A stretch of DNA of 64,000 nucleotides from Botryotinia globosa (lineage: Eukaryota > Ascomycota > Leotiomycetes > Helotiales > Sclerotiniaceae). A model generated the notes under the pieces. That model made no database searches, was not told the DNA's origin, and was given only the letters and a program-made list of their open reading frames with translations. Both the position numbers and the translations under genes were made by a program. Within the stretch, counting starts at the first letter, position 1, and every line of letters begins with the position of its first letter. Where the stretch lies: the NCBI GenBank assembly GCA_014898425.1, contig RCSZ01000010.1, positions 62,001-126,000 of the forward strand, read 5' to 3'. This document shows positions 1-9,674 of this stretch, in pieces.

Positions 1-992
1 GCCTTGAGTTTTGCGAAACTGCGTTGATTTTCACGGGGGTCGATAGAGTTCCACTTGATGAACTCTTTGGAAAAGTGATCCATGAGGACCTGATCCAAGT
101 GAACACCAGCGAATTCGTAATCGTGTGCAGTTGCCAAAATGGTATACATGCCACCTCTTGATGCGATAACTGCGACATCTGAGCGAGTTCCTCCGAGGTC
201 TGCAACAATAACATTCTTATCCGCAACCTTGGCCTCTGGCCTTGCGTCATATGCCAACAAAGCAGCAACGGGCTCATTAATGAGTTGTAAAACCTCAACA
301 CCTGCATCGTTTGCTGCCTTTGTCAAAGCTGCCTTTTGGTTGTCGGAGAAATTTGTTGGGATTGTGATGACAGCCGAGTTAATTTGTTTTCCGGTGTAAT
401 CTGATGCGGATTGTGCGAGACGACGGATAACTCGAGTTGCTACCTCAGATACAGAGACGGTTGATGGTTCACCCTCCTCTTTATCTTGAATTTTGAATGC
501 GATTGTGCCTTCGTGGTCCAAAGGGTGTGCAGAAGCATGGCTGTGTGTAGGGTCTATCGACTTGAAGCTATGCGGGGTGCGGGGCAAAATGTTAGTCGAC
601 TTTCTCTTGGAATACTCCTAGGGTCCAAAGGGGCATTTATGATATAGACATACTCTTGTCCAAGGAAATCCCTGAAATAAGCAACAGTGTTTGTGCTGTT
701 TCTAATAAGTTGTTGCTTGGCTTGTTGACCATAATATTCGTCTCCATGGATATACGACAAAATGGTAGGAATTTGACGGTCTGTAGTCGAAGTCAATCGG
801 TCTGCCTCCCCATCCTACTCGGATCTGTATTTGAGGGCATTTCAGTCACTTACCTCCATCCTCGTTGGCAATAACTTCAGCTTTATCTTCAACAGTCGTG
901 TAGGCGATTGAGCTGTTGGAGTTTCCGAAAGAGATACCAATGGCATTTCTCTCACCAGCAGTGCCGTTTGATGCGGGGGCTTCAGCTGCCAT
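1..992 (-). CDS. ssz1: Ssz1-type Hsp70-like ribosome-associated chaperone (5' part)
   Basis: The N-terminal part of an atypical Hsp70; the gene continues beyond the left edge. Exons are 854..992, 654..780 and 1..567, with introns 781..853 and 568..653 (GTAAGT and GTATGT donors); phases are consistent. The protein starts MAAEAPASNGTAGERNAIGI and carries the Ssz1-style nucleotide-binding start GISFGNSNSSIA, then NEDGDRQIPTILSY and YYGQQAK, instead of the canonical Hsp70 DLGTTYS. In yeast, Ssz1 pairs with the J-protein Zuotin as the ribosome-associated complex, which stimulates the ribosome-bound Hsp70 Ssb during nascent-chain folding in the cytosol. The third exon contains the ITIPTNFSDNQKA-like ATPase segment. 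The start ATG follows an AT-rich leader and is divergent from rrp40. The only doubt is whether it is Ssz1 or another Hsp70; the first 90 residues favour Ssz1 clearly. Confidence 0.92.
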
Positions 993-1281
993 TTTAAGAT
1001 TTATAAAGGATTAAAGGAGAGGGCAAAAAGTGGATGAATGAAGTAGAAAAGACTTTGACTCAAAATCAAAGGTTTGTTATAGTTCTGTGTAAATAAACAA
1101 TGTAATCAATCAAAACCATCCAGAACTTTTTTACTTTTTCAAAATCGCATCGAGAATTTCACTAGCGCCACATTTTAGCCCCCCACATTTTGTAGGCGCA
1201 AACGCAAGGCTGAGAAATCTGAACTTTCTGTCTATTGCAGCGAATGTTGAACATACTCAAATAATATAATCATACCATAAA
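993..1281. promoter_or_regulatory. Divergent ssz1/rrp40 promoter interval
   Basis: This 289-base interval separates the two outward-facing start codons and must hold both promoters and 5' leaders. It is AT-rich, with pyrimidine runs. I see no convincing TATA box for either gene. Pairing a ribosome-associated chaperone with an exosome subunit suggests shared growth-linked expression, which is inference only. Confidence 0.5.
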
Positions 1282-2069
1282 ATGTCGACAGAAACATTCG
1301 TCCTTCCCGGCGATCATATTGCTTCAGAATTATTACCTTCTCACCCAAGTCTACCATTGAAGCTCGGCCCTGGGTTAAGACATATTCCTCCAAATACAAT
1401 TACTTCAAGTGTAGCAGGTGAGCTACGAACAGATTCAAGGAAAAATGCAGTGTGGGTTGAATTTAATGCTGGTCGAGTAAGAGACAAAATCACAAACTTC
1501 TTATGCTTCGGCGCAGCTAACCATTCCCTTAGTACATTCCAACAGTAGGGGATCTGGTAATTGCTTCCATTAAGAAATCAGCAGGAGACGTCTTTTATGC
1601 AAACCTTAGCGACTTTACATCAGATGCCAGTCTTCCAGTTCTCTCCTTCGAAGGAGCTACGAAAAAAACCAGGCCGCAGCTTGAAAAGGGCGCGCTAGTT
1701 TATGCACGAGTTACTCTTGCAAACAAACATATGGATCCTGAATTAGAATGTGTATCAGCATCTACGGGTAAATCAGAAGGTTTGGGACCATTGGAGGGAG
1801 GGATGCTTTTCGATATATCTCTCGGAATGGCAAGACGAATGATGATGGCTCGCCCAGCTGAACAAGGTGGTTTGACGATACTTGAGGAATTGGGAGAGGC
1901 TGGTGTTTCGTTTGAGATCGCCGTGGGAAGGAATGGAAAAGTTTGGGTGGATAGTAAGACAGTAAAGACTACATTGGCGATAGGAAAGGCCTTGAAAGAA
2001 ACGGACGAAAAGGGTCTGTCACCGGAAGATCAAAAGAAACTAGCTAAGAAGCTGGGACGCGAGGCTTGA
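1282..2069 (+). CDS. rrp40: Exosome complex component Rrp40
   Basis: Encodes a 243-residue S1/KH cap subunit of the RNA exosome, which helps thread RNA into the nine-subunit barrel for 3'-5' processing of rRNA, snoRNA and mRNA decay in nucleus and cytoplasm. Exons are 1282..1476 and 1533..2069; the 56-base intron (GTAAGA..TTAG) falls after GR and restores GRYIPTVGDLVIA. The N-terminal domain (VLPGDHI) is followed by an S1 domain (about residues 65-150) and a C-terminal KH-like domain with the GRNGK motif, the GxNG signature of Rrp40 that replaces the GxxG of ordinary KH domains. The length agrees with fungal Rrp40 proteins. The ATG at 1282 is the first in frame and opens directly into the conserved N-terminus. 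Confidence 0.93.
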
Positions 2070-2508
2070 AATACGATACCCTAGAATAGAATAATTACGC
2101 CATTGGAGAAGCTTTGCAAGAGGCTGAAGCAAAAGAGACGACGCTGTACCAACATTCCTCCCGTATCAGCCCTTACAGAATATGATACACGATCACAATC
2201 CCTTCCTTCACTCACTCCCTCACTCCCGCCATTCATACTACAATAATCCTTTACAGGCTTCGGTTGGGCTTCTCTATAGCAGTACGCATGGAGTCTACAG
2301 ATGTTTCCAAGCGTGTATTCTCTAACAGAATATGCAAGCCATATTGATAATCAGGCGCAATGCATTCCAGTTGCCCCAACTACTCACCAAGTTTACGATT
2401 GATCAGCATGCAGTGACATGATGAAACTGGGAGGCAAACTAGGACGTCTATATAATGATGATGTACACCATGCAATTCTTCTTCCCTTATGCACTCAGAA
2501 TATTCATC
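2070..2508. other. Intergenic, no gene seen
   Basis: Holds the 3' end of rrp40 and the leader of the next gene. No convincing coding segment, RNA gene or repeat was seen. Confidence 0.5.
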
Positions 2509-3537
2509 ATGTTGCGCTTTACTACTACAATCACATTGGCTGTTCTCTGCCTAACCAAGCTATCACTTTCGAGACCTGTCCCTAGAAATGAGAAAGGAGA
2601 ACTTAGTAAGATCTCGTCCTATCTATCCAGTGATCAGAAAACTAATGCTTTACTAGTTGACATCAATATTCAACTCATACCGGGACTAGACATAGAAGTA
2701 AATGTTGGTTGTGGTGATAAAGTTGTGGATGTGAACCTCAATTCCATGCGTCCGCCCTTGATTCCTTGTACCAACACCCAGAAATCGATTTCAACAACGG
2801 GTGTGATGTTGCCATTGATAGGCAGATATACGGAAAGTAAGCCCGTGGACTTGCCAACTTTGCCAAGTTCTACTGGACGTGCAAAGGCCATAAATTCTTC
2901 AATCCTAAGCTTGCCCAGTACCTCATCGTCAACATCAATTAGCAGATCAGAATTCATCGGTCCTGTAATTGCAATAGATTCGTTGGTTTTCAAAACTTCA
3001 ATCGTCACCACGTCTAGCTCTATCAAGATCGACCCAAGACAGCTCCACACCCATCATCGTACATTGGCGGTCAATCCCCCACCTACCATATTCATAGAAC
3101 CTATTCCTACCTCGACGAATCTACCCAAGATAAAACATACTCATCACCGGCTAACGAAAACTCCCAAGGCCATACAATATACATCTACCCATCCTTATCC
3201 CTTACCAGCTCAGACGCTGATCAAGAGACTGGGAACGATGACAAAGTCATTGACAGTCGATCTGCACACAGCTAAACCAATATCCGCCTGGATCTCACCT
3301 CCGGAAACGAAACTTTCGATATTACCAGTTAACTCTGTATCGGAAGAAAAGACTACCTTGGTAACAAAGGCCTCAGGAAGCTCATCGATAAGGAGGGCTA
3401 CTTGGCATCCCCCCGCGGAGACTTTATATCTTCCTGTGGTTGAACGTGGAGCACCAATAAAAGGTTGGAAGAGAACAACTAGGTGGCATCCATCGGCTGA
3501 GAGTTCGTATCCTCCCGTGGCTGGTCGTGGATTTTGA
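2509..3537 (+). CDS. Secreted Thr/Ser/Pro-rich protein, function unknown
   Basis: I do not recognise this gene. The reading frame is open from 2455, but the ATG at 2509 gives a clean signal peptide (MLRFTTTITLAVLCLTKLSL, cut near SRP), so I prefer it (342 residues); the longer start would add 18 residues. The mature part has few Cys, is rich in Ser, Thr, Pro and Ile, has many potential O-glycosylation sites, and carries several His-His patches (THHRT, THHRL). The C-terminus has two copies of a 19-25 residue unit, WHPPAETLYLPVVERG and WHPSAESSYPPVAGRG, both following a basic Thr-Arg stretch. No catalytic motif or membrane anchor is visible. A cell-wall or secreted accessory role is inferred from composition only. 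A longer ATG cluster (2455, 2458, 2461) upstream might lower translation from 2509. Confidence 0.6.
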   Translation: MLRFTTTITLAVLCLTKLSLSRPVPRNEKGELSKISSYLSSDQKTNALLVDINIQLIPGLDIEVNVGCGDKVVDVNLNSMRPPLIPCTNTQKSISTTGVMLPLIGRYTESKPVDLPTLPSSTGRAKAINSSILSLPSTSSSTSISRSEFIGPVIAIDSLVFKTSIVTTSSSIKIDPRQLHTHHRTLAVNPPPTIFIEPIPTSTNLPKIKHTHHRLTKTPKAIQYTSTHPYPLPAQTLIKRLGTMTKSLTVDLHTAKPISAWISPPETKLSILPVNSVSEEKTTLVTKASGSSSIRRATWHPPAETLYLPVVERGAPIKGWKRTTRWHPSAESSYPPVAGRGF

Positions 3538-4087
3538 AACAAGGACTGGTGAACTGACGGATAATCACTACATGGGCCTTACGTCCTGGCTACCCTGTCT
3601 AATCCACGCCAAGTGTTTGTCATTGCTACTTTTCCTATTGTGTATGATATTTGTCGCGCCTGGTAGCTGCAGTCAAAAACTCTATATAGTCGATCGCTAT
3701 TATACAAAAGCCATTGGTGCCGGCCAGGAGCCGTTGTGGTGTCAACAAAAATGAATTATTCATTTCTTGCAAGTTTGCTTCACAAATATTTGTCAAAAAA
3801 CTTCCTGTCATCAAAGAGATCTTTTTTATTCAACACTATTCGGTAAATTTGAATCTTCGAAGAACCTCTATGTGTAGTCCTTCATACCCGAACTTCAGTG
3901 CTACATGTGTGGCAAAGTTCCTTGTAAATGTTCATTAAACATTATTCTACTCCCCTGCCCTCTCTCGTTCATTCCTCACTTAGTGACCGTACTCGATCAA
4001 TATACCAAGCCCAATTTTTTGCAGAATGCTAACTTTGACAATACTCAAGCTTAGCTTACGGCATCGACTTGATTCTAGCCTAGCCCA
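3538..4087. other. Intergenic, no gene seen
   Basis: Convergent 3' space between the secreted-protein gene and the acidic GW-FM gene. Short open stretches here lack codon structure. Nothing else is seen. Confidence 0.5.
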
Positions 4088-5308
4088 TCACAACCATCCA
4101 TGCGTCATCTCATCGTCTCCATCGAGTCGATTCATTTCTTCGTTATGTGCCACCGGCCAGTCCTGGAAATTTTCTTTGAGGCCTTGATCTCGGGTATCAC
4201 ACATCGTCAATCCCTCGAAAATCGCCTCCATCACTTCCCGTCCATTCTGATTCCCCTCCTCGATAATCTCTTCTAATTGGTGACCTATCATAGAAACGAG
4301 CTCGTTGTCATAGTAATCTCCCCCATGGCCTCTGATATAGTTAAATAGATTTATATATCCTTGTTCCATACACCAGCGGTCGATTTCCCGATTGTTTTTA
4401 ATATCATTCGCTATTTTTGACGCGGAAGGGCTCGCAGTGGCTTGTTCTTCATCAGATTTGTCCGGATTGGTATTTCGTGGAAATTCCACCTCATCTCCAA
4501 GTCCTTCACTGATGAGTGACTCTCGTGTGGCTCTTTGCTCGTTTTCGTATTCTGCATCATCTTCCGCAGCTACCTCTTCGATACCCCCTTCAGCCTGATC
4601 GCGATTCTGCTCCGCTTCACGCCTAATGGACTTCTTGATTATATGCCCGATCTTTTCTACATCGTCGTTGTTTGCGAAACCCAAAGTATGGTAGTCCATA
4701 TATTCTTCAAGGCAAGACCATCCGCGCTTCATGAGCCATTCATAGATCCCTTCGTCTTCATTTCGAATTCTGTAAATGTTTTTGAGTTTTTCTTGCTCTC
4801 GAACTTCGATATTGCGTTTTAGATTGCTGTCCCTCGGTGCGTTTGGGTCTTCGTCTTCATCGTAGTCCTCCCAGTCGCTGTCGTCGGTCATTAGATCGAG
4901 AATTTCGTCTCTCTCTTGATCATTATCCTGGACATGCTCTTCGACACCGTCTTCATCACAATTCTTCTCCTTCGTGACTTCATCTATATCCTCGTCATCC
5001 GAATACTCCTCACTTGCTAACGCATCGCAAAGAAGCTTCTCGAATTCCGCGTCCAATTTTGCATCTGTATCATTGTCCTCCAATTCCTCCAACTCCTCAT
5101 CCTCCTCGGCTCTCCAGTCTTGCAGCTCCTTATTTGCAAACGGATCGCTGCTTCTGTAGTTGCACAAGACTTCTTCGGCTTTCATGTAATCTGCCGCACT
5201 TGTTGGATCATATTTATGTGTAACCATAAAGTCTTTGAAAGTCGGCCAACCTCTTGTGTTGAGCCATTCGAGCCGAGAGAGCCTGCAGGTAAAGTTTGGT
5301 CTGTTCAT
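4088..5308 (-). CDS. Acidic protein with three GW-FM modules, function unknown
   Basis: A 406-residue, uninterrupted, very acidic protein that I cannot assign to a known family. It contains three related modules. The first (about residues 9-50) has EWLNTRGWPTFKDFMVTH, the second (about 186-235) has EWLMKRGWSCLEEYMDYH, and the third (about 310-360) has RWCMEQGYINLFNYIRGH. The shared pattern is W-[LM/C]-x3-G-[WY]-x2-[LF]-x2-[FY]-[MI]-x2-H followed by a second amphipathic stretch, which suggests a short helical hairpin. Linkers are nearly pure Asp/Glu with Ser/Thr, without signal peptide or membrane segment, so an intracellular, possibly nuclear, place is likely. Three further genes (8963-9674, 12487-12996, 14176-14730) carry one module each. 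The start ATG at 5308 lies two residues before the region resembling module one. The function is unknown. Confidence 0.75.
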   Translation of the reverse strand: MNRPNFTCRLSRLEWLNTRGWPTFKDFMVTHKYDPTSAADYMKAEEVLCNYRSSDPFANKELQDWRAEEDEELEELEDNDTDAKLDAEFEKLLCDALASEEYSDDEDIDEVTKEKNCDEDGVEEHVQDNDQERDEILDLMTDDSDWEDYDEDEDPNAPRDSNLKRNIEVREQEKLKNIYRIRNEDEGIYEWLMKRGWSCLEEYMDYHTLGFANNDDVEKIGHIIKKSIRREAEQNRDQAEGGIEEVAAEDDAEYENEQRATRESLISEGLGDEVEFPRNTNPDKSDEEQATASPSASKIANDIKNNREIDRWCMEQGYINLFNYIRGHGGDYYDNELVSMIGHQLEEIIEEGNQNGREVMEAIFEGLTMCDTRDQGLKENFQDWPVAHNEEMNRLDGDDEMTHGWL

Positions 5309-6485
5309 TGTTGCTAGAGAATATGGAAGAAATTTAGATATCTTAAGTTGTGCTGAGATGTTGTTATCTTTGGATTAAGTTTATGAAAGAAGCAAAGACT
5401 TCAAAAATTGATAGACTGTACATTGACTCCAGATGATCAAAACATGAATCCAGAAATTTTGGCAATATGGAAGAAAACTAGCTATCTAACTTGAAGAAGT
5501 TTTCAGGGTGAAATTCTGAGCATCGGGTTCGGGTACTGCTGTCAGGCCATTGACCACAAATGGACTGGTAACAAATCTCAAGATCATGAAGCTCTCAAGG
5601 TGAACTACAGCTATCCATTTCTAGTGACTAGTTACCACTTGGATCTTGTAAAATATAATTTGAATCAGTAAGATTCACTTTCCTTCCAATCTATCAAATG
5701 ATTTCAATTTCGAACTGTCAAGTAACGAACGGGTATCTTGTCAGAGCATGATACAATGTGTTCCACGTGTATTGTTGGTCGCTTACAGGTTTTATAAGTC
5801 ATGGGAAATGAACCAAGTTGCTCAAACCTTTTGTTTCTTCATCTGATGTATAATACAAACTAGGATATGAAAAACGATTCAGATAGTCTGATTCTACATC
5901 ATGTTCAAGCACAAGGTATATCGAAGGAAAGCTTCATGGGTGAACCAAGATGAAACATGTAAAGAGAATCAGCACAGAAGGTAGATTTATATGCATCATT
6001 TATAATTCTGTGAATTCTCATATTCTATTGCACCTCAATCATCTGAAAAAGTACCAAGACTCCTCAACCGTCAAATGGTTATAAGTTAAATAAAGCAAGG
6101 TGCAGAACCATTTCAATGAACCGCAATTTACAAATCTTACAAGGAATTGGATAGATGTTGATGTCTTCATTTAACCATCTCATGACCAGCAAGTACCTCC
6201 AGCTAGGTATTTGTCTTGTCTGTCTCCATGAATGACTAACCATTCAAAATTCCTCCTTCACCTCTGTTCTCTACTTCCCTTGGATACACTCGACAATCTC
6301 ATCCAATACTGGTGTGCTGCGAGTCTTCAGCCTTAAGCTAACGAATGATTCCGCTCAAAATATGCAGGTGCCCACAAGGTTCTGATTGAATAGTGACGTT
6401 CAAGTATGTCCAATCAAAAGCCCTCATGTTTAGTGAAACATTCCTAATCATGATATAATATCATGAGGATCATTTTCTGCATCAC
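5309..6485. other. Intergenic, AT-rich, no gene seen
   Basis: About 1.2 kb of AT-rich DNA upstream of the three-module gene. No long reading frame on either strand, no tRNA cloverleaf and no clear repeat was found. Confidence 0.5.
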
Positions 6486-7016
6486 TTAAAATATCTTCAC
6501 ACTCTGCCACGTTGCCAGAATCCAGAGAACCAATCCTATCACACTCATATAGCCCGTCATTGCCAATCGGAATCTCAGATCTCCCATCTCCACATGCCAC
6601 ATCCTCAACAAATTGCAAACCCATAGCAGATAAACTCTGCCCAGGAACAAAAATACTGTCGCTTTCATTCTTTCCCCGGAGACCATGAAGTAGGCGCAGG
6701 TCATTTGAGCACAAATGCCTAATATAAACCCGAAAACAGATACGAGGATTTGTGCAAGAACTTTCTGGAGATGTGGCTCGGTTGTTGTTAGAACTAGAGA
6801 GCGGGGAGCGAGGGTGATGTTTAAGCGGGGAGCTTGGCTTTCGTGGACTTCACGATGATAGTTGCGATTGCGACGCTCGAGAATGAGTTCTCGTGCGTAT
6901 CGAGTCATAGCTAGGCCGAGATATGTTCGCTGCATGGTGTGGAGCCAATTTTTTTCCTCTCGAATTGCGTGAAGTCGAGCTCGTCTATCTCGCTGTTGCT
7001 GTTTCAAGTTAGGCAT
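6486..7016 (-). CDS. Small four-helix-type membrane protein, function unknown (paralogue A)
   Basis: A 176-residue protein of unknown function. The ATG at 7016 begins MPNLKQQQRDRRARLHAIRE, a strongly basic, helical N-terminus; the open frame further upstream has no other ATG. Residues 1-85 are soluble and Arg-rich. They are followed by LAPRSLVLTTTEP and three to four hydrophobic segments (around VLAQILVSVFGFILGICAQM, FLFLGRVYLLWVCNL and YMSVIGLVLWILAT). No signal peptide is seen, so the basic tail is probably cytosolic. The downstream gene at 7669-8178 has the same order: a soluble N-terminus, L[AG]P..L.TT, then hydrophobic segments with GR-[VI]-[YW]-L. Similarity is weak but collinear, so I read them as diverged tandem duplicates. 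No known family is recognised. Confidence 0.55.
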   Translation of the reverse strand: MPNLKQQQRDRRARLHAIREEKNWLHTMQRTYLGLAMTRYARELILERRNRNYHREVHESQAPRLNITLAPRSLVLTTTEPHLQKVLAQILVSVFGFILGICAQMTCAYFMVSGERMKATVFLFLGRVYLLWVCNLLRMWHVEMGDLRFRLAMTGYMSVIGLVLWILATWQSVKIF

Positions 7017-7668
7017 CTTGGTAGTTGCTTTTTGCAGTTTTGGGAAATTCTGTAAAGAAGTTTGATTGATGAGAGTCTTTGAGTTACTAGAGTGTATGGA
7101 ATAGATGGAATGGATATTAATTCTTGTTGGGCTGGTATGGTATCTATATATATATATGCTAGAAGCTCTCAAGTAGATATTAGCGCACTTGATCTGGTAC
7201 GGCTAATTGGATTATGTCTTGACCGTATGTTGAGTTCATGTACAAGCACAAGCTGAGAAACGGTCTACGGTGCCAGTTCTCGTCGCCGTATTATTTGACA
7301 CGCAATACCGTATCGATTGTGCTTTGAATCTCTGAATCCCGCATCGCAGAGCAGCAAGTTGTGATAAGCTTGTTAATGACAGTTCTTAGTGGTCTTCGTC
7401 GAACGGGTTCGAAGATGAGAACATTGGTCAGGTCCCCCATTGAAATATCCTAACACTGCATGGCAATTTGAGATTTAAACTTTCGATCCGATTCTTGAAA
7501 ACAATTTGGTATGTAGACATAAAGATTGATTTTCTTAGTAGTATGTGATTATCTATAGGTATGATCTGCCAAAGAGAAGTCCTTTCCATCCTCAATTCCT
7601 CGACATCCCACCTTGTTCACAAACCAATATCTTCACTTCTCAAACAACCTCTATATTTTTCTTATTAA
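7017..7668. other. Intergenic, no gene seen
   Basis: Separates the two membrane-protein genes and contains the likely promoter of the 6486-7016 gene, including a short (TA)n run near 7145-7157. No further gene is supported. Confidence 0.5.
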
Positions 7669-8178
7669 TCATAGCATCGGAGTCTCAAGCTCTATTGCTA
7701 AGTATGCAAAACCCACACCCATAAACGTGGTTGTCAAAGCAAGAAGCAACTTGGCCCTTCTACTAAATGCCTCCGACCACACAACATTTAAACACCAATG
7801 AATACTCAAGTGAAGCCATATTCTACCTCCAACTAGGATTCCAACTTTAAGACAAGCCTCCTCGGATATACCGCAGCTGCAAACAATAAACAAGGCCATG
7901 CGTAATATTATCCACATCAAGACGGGAGATAAGATCAACTTGACCATTCCCATGTGAAATTGGAAGAATAAAGCAAATCTTCTAGAGGTCGTAATCAATT
8001 TGAACCTGATTGGGCCGAGATCGAGGAATCTTTTTCGTTGTTCGTCGACGAGTATATTGAACCCTTCGAAAGAGTAGGCTTGCTGCCACTTGTCTAACCA
8101 CTCTTTAAATTTGACCGGCCGGCCGTTAATAGTATATTGCCGGCGTGGGAAAGGCAAATGGTTGCCAGAGACCGCCAT
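7669..8178 (-). CDS. Small membrane protein, function unknown (paralogue B)
   Basis: A 169-residue protein starting MAVSGNHLPFPRRQY at an ATG (8178). Residues 1-60 are soluble (KFKEWLDKWQQAYSFEGF, DEQRKRFLDLGPIRF). LITTS leads into three to four hydrophobic segments (MVKLILSPVLMWIILRMALF, VGILVGGRIWLHLSIHW, LLALTTTFMGVGFAYLAI). The layout matches the neighbour at 6486-7016, with the GR-[IV]-[WY]-L element at an equivalent place, suggesting an old tandem duplication. It has no signal peptide. Function and family are unknown. Its interleaving with GW-FM genes on the same strand may be coincidence. Confidence 0.55.
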   Translation of the reverse strand: MAVSGNHLPFPRRQYTINGRPVKFKEWLDKWQQAYSFEGFNILVDEQRKRFLDLGPIRFKLITTSRRFALFFQFHMGMVKLILSPVLMWIILRMALFIVCSCGISEEACLKVGILVGGRIWLHLSIHWCLNVVWSEAFSRRAKLLLALTTTFMGVGFAYLAIELETPML

Positions 8179-8483
8179 CGAGATTCTTTGTCGATTCGGT
8201 ATTGAGTTGCTGAATGTGTGTATCTTAGTGAAGTTCGATACTGGGTCGCTTGTCGGATGAAGCCTTTTGTTTATTAAAATGGATTATGAGGAAGCTTCTG
8301 TAAGATCTTTTGTACCTATTGATAATGTTAGTATGTAAGTATATCAAACTCAATTGTCGTATCTACTGACCGTATTGGTATGACTTGCCACTCGATGCGC
8401 GAGGCTGATTAGGTACGAAGATATGATCAACTTTTTCACTTGTAAAAAGGTTTGTCTTTTGGCACTCTAGCACCAATTTAAAG
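8179..8483. other. Intergenic, no gene seen
   Basis: About 300 bases of AT-rich DNA between two minus-strand reading frames. No feature is supported. Confidence 0.45.
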
Positions 8484-8822
8484 TCAGACAAGGAATTCAT
8501 TACTGTAGTACGAAATCTTTCCTCGCGTAGCTTCCATCACGACACGGCCGATCAAGATTCTCTCAATGACAGAACTACTCGGGATTGTGGCTTCCGAATT
8601 ACAATCTACAGGTGAATCCAAAACATTTGCAAATAACATGATACCACAGGAGGAACAATGAATTTCTCTGGCAGTCCCTACAAGCAAATGATCAACCAGA
8701 TGCGCGCCTCTCCATTTGCCCGAGAGCCTCTCACTCCATTCACTATCTCGAATCTCTTTTTTCTTCTGCGCCGCGTCAAGCTTTCTGAGTGTTAACATTA
8801 AGAAATATTTTGACGCATTCAT
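8484..8822 (-). CDS. Hypothetical protein, possibly a 3' exon
   Basis: An open frame of 112 residues from the ATG at 8822. The product contains a basic, helical start (LMLTLRKLDAAQKKKEIRD), a WSERLSGKWRG segment and a Cys pair IHCSSCGIM. The composition looks protein-like and codon use is ordinary. There is no signal peptide and no recognised domain. The frame is open a little upstream of the ATG, and the DNA just upstream (8823-8837) has a CTGTGCAG acceptor-like site, so this could be the last exon of a longer minus-strand gene. Evidence is limited to coding likeness. Confidence 0.3.
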   Translation of the reverse strand: MNASKYFLMLTLRKLDAAQKKKEIRDSEWSERLSGKWRGAHLVDHLLVGTAREIHCSSCGIMLFANVLDSPVDCNSEATIPSSSVIERILIGRVVMEATRGKISYYSNEFLV

Positions 8823-8962
8823 CACAATATCTGCACAGTGCAATTCTTGGACTCAAATTCAAAAGGTGTCATTGATGTCCTGGTCAGATTATCGCAAGGC
8901 TAAAGGAAGGAATCAGATCCAGGTCAATATCTTGGGCTCTTGTAAATAGCTTGGCGCGGTGA

Positions 8963-9674
8963 TTAGATCAAGTTGTCATTTTTATTCGGCTGTTTGCGGC
9001 CAGAGATGGCCTGCCACAAAAACACTTTCTTAACTGGGTGATTATTAAAGTCTATAGCTTGTGTCCCTTCGGTGTCAACACCAGTCTTCTGGTCGACTTT
9101 GTACCAGTACAATGATTGAGTATCTCCTAAAGCATGATTTCCCAAACAGCTATCTCCACGCACCTTTCACAGGTCAAAACAATATGATTTTAGTCTTTTG
9201 CTGATCCTCTACTACCATAAGACGGATATGACTACACCATTAATTAGTTACAATTATTTCTCAATTACTATCAGTGTAACTTACTATCAAAGTTCCCATA
9301 AATTGAGTTGGGTTCTTGTCGAGGATGTCCTCACTTGGACTAGTGCTACCGCTTGCAGAAAGTTGCCTTCCATCTTGATTACCGGGTGCGTTCGCACGGT
9401 TTCCAGTATCACAATTCGCGGCACTATTGGTCTGCGTCTGTTCGGAAGTGTTTGAAGTGTTTGAAGAACCAGTGGTTCTTTCAGCGTTAGAAATTGCTTC
9501 ATCCTCCTCGTTGACCGCTCTGATTGCGGCCAGAATCATCTTGCCCTGTTCGTAATCCTTGTCATCTTCCATTCTAAGTTGGTAAGAAAGCATGAAATGA
9601 TTCATCGACTCCCAGCCGTTCTTCTTGAGCCAAGCGGAATCGGTCAGTCGAGGTGTCTTAATTGAAGAAGTCAT
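8963..9674 (-). CDS. GW-FM module protein, two exons
   Basis: Proposed exons 9285..9674 and 8963..9163 give 196 residues; the 121-base intron has a strong GTAAGT donor and an AAAG acceptor, and both exons are multiples of three. The ATG at 9674 (MTSSIKTPRLTDS) is preferred because the frame upstream has no other ATG. Residues 8-50 form one GW-FM module, AWLKKNGWESMNHFMLSY, followed by an acidic/Gln helix (DYEQGKMILAAI). A Ser/Thr/Asn/Gly-rich linker follows (about 60-125). The second exon adds a compact segment with aromatic residues (LYWYKVD, KVFLWQAISG). Without splicing the first exon would stop at 9261 after a few extra residues. The module relates it to the genes at 4088, 12487 and 14176. 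Function is unknown; no targeting signal is seen. Confidence 0.55.
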
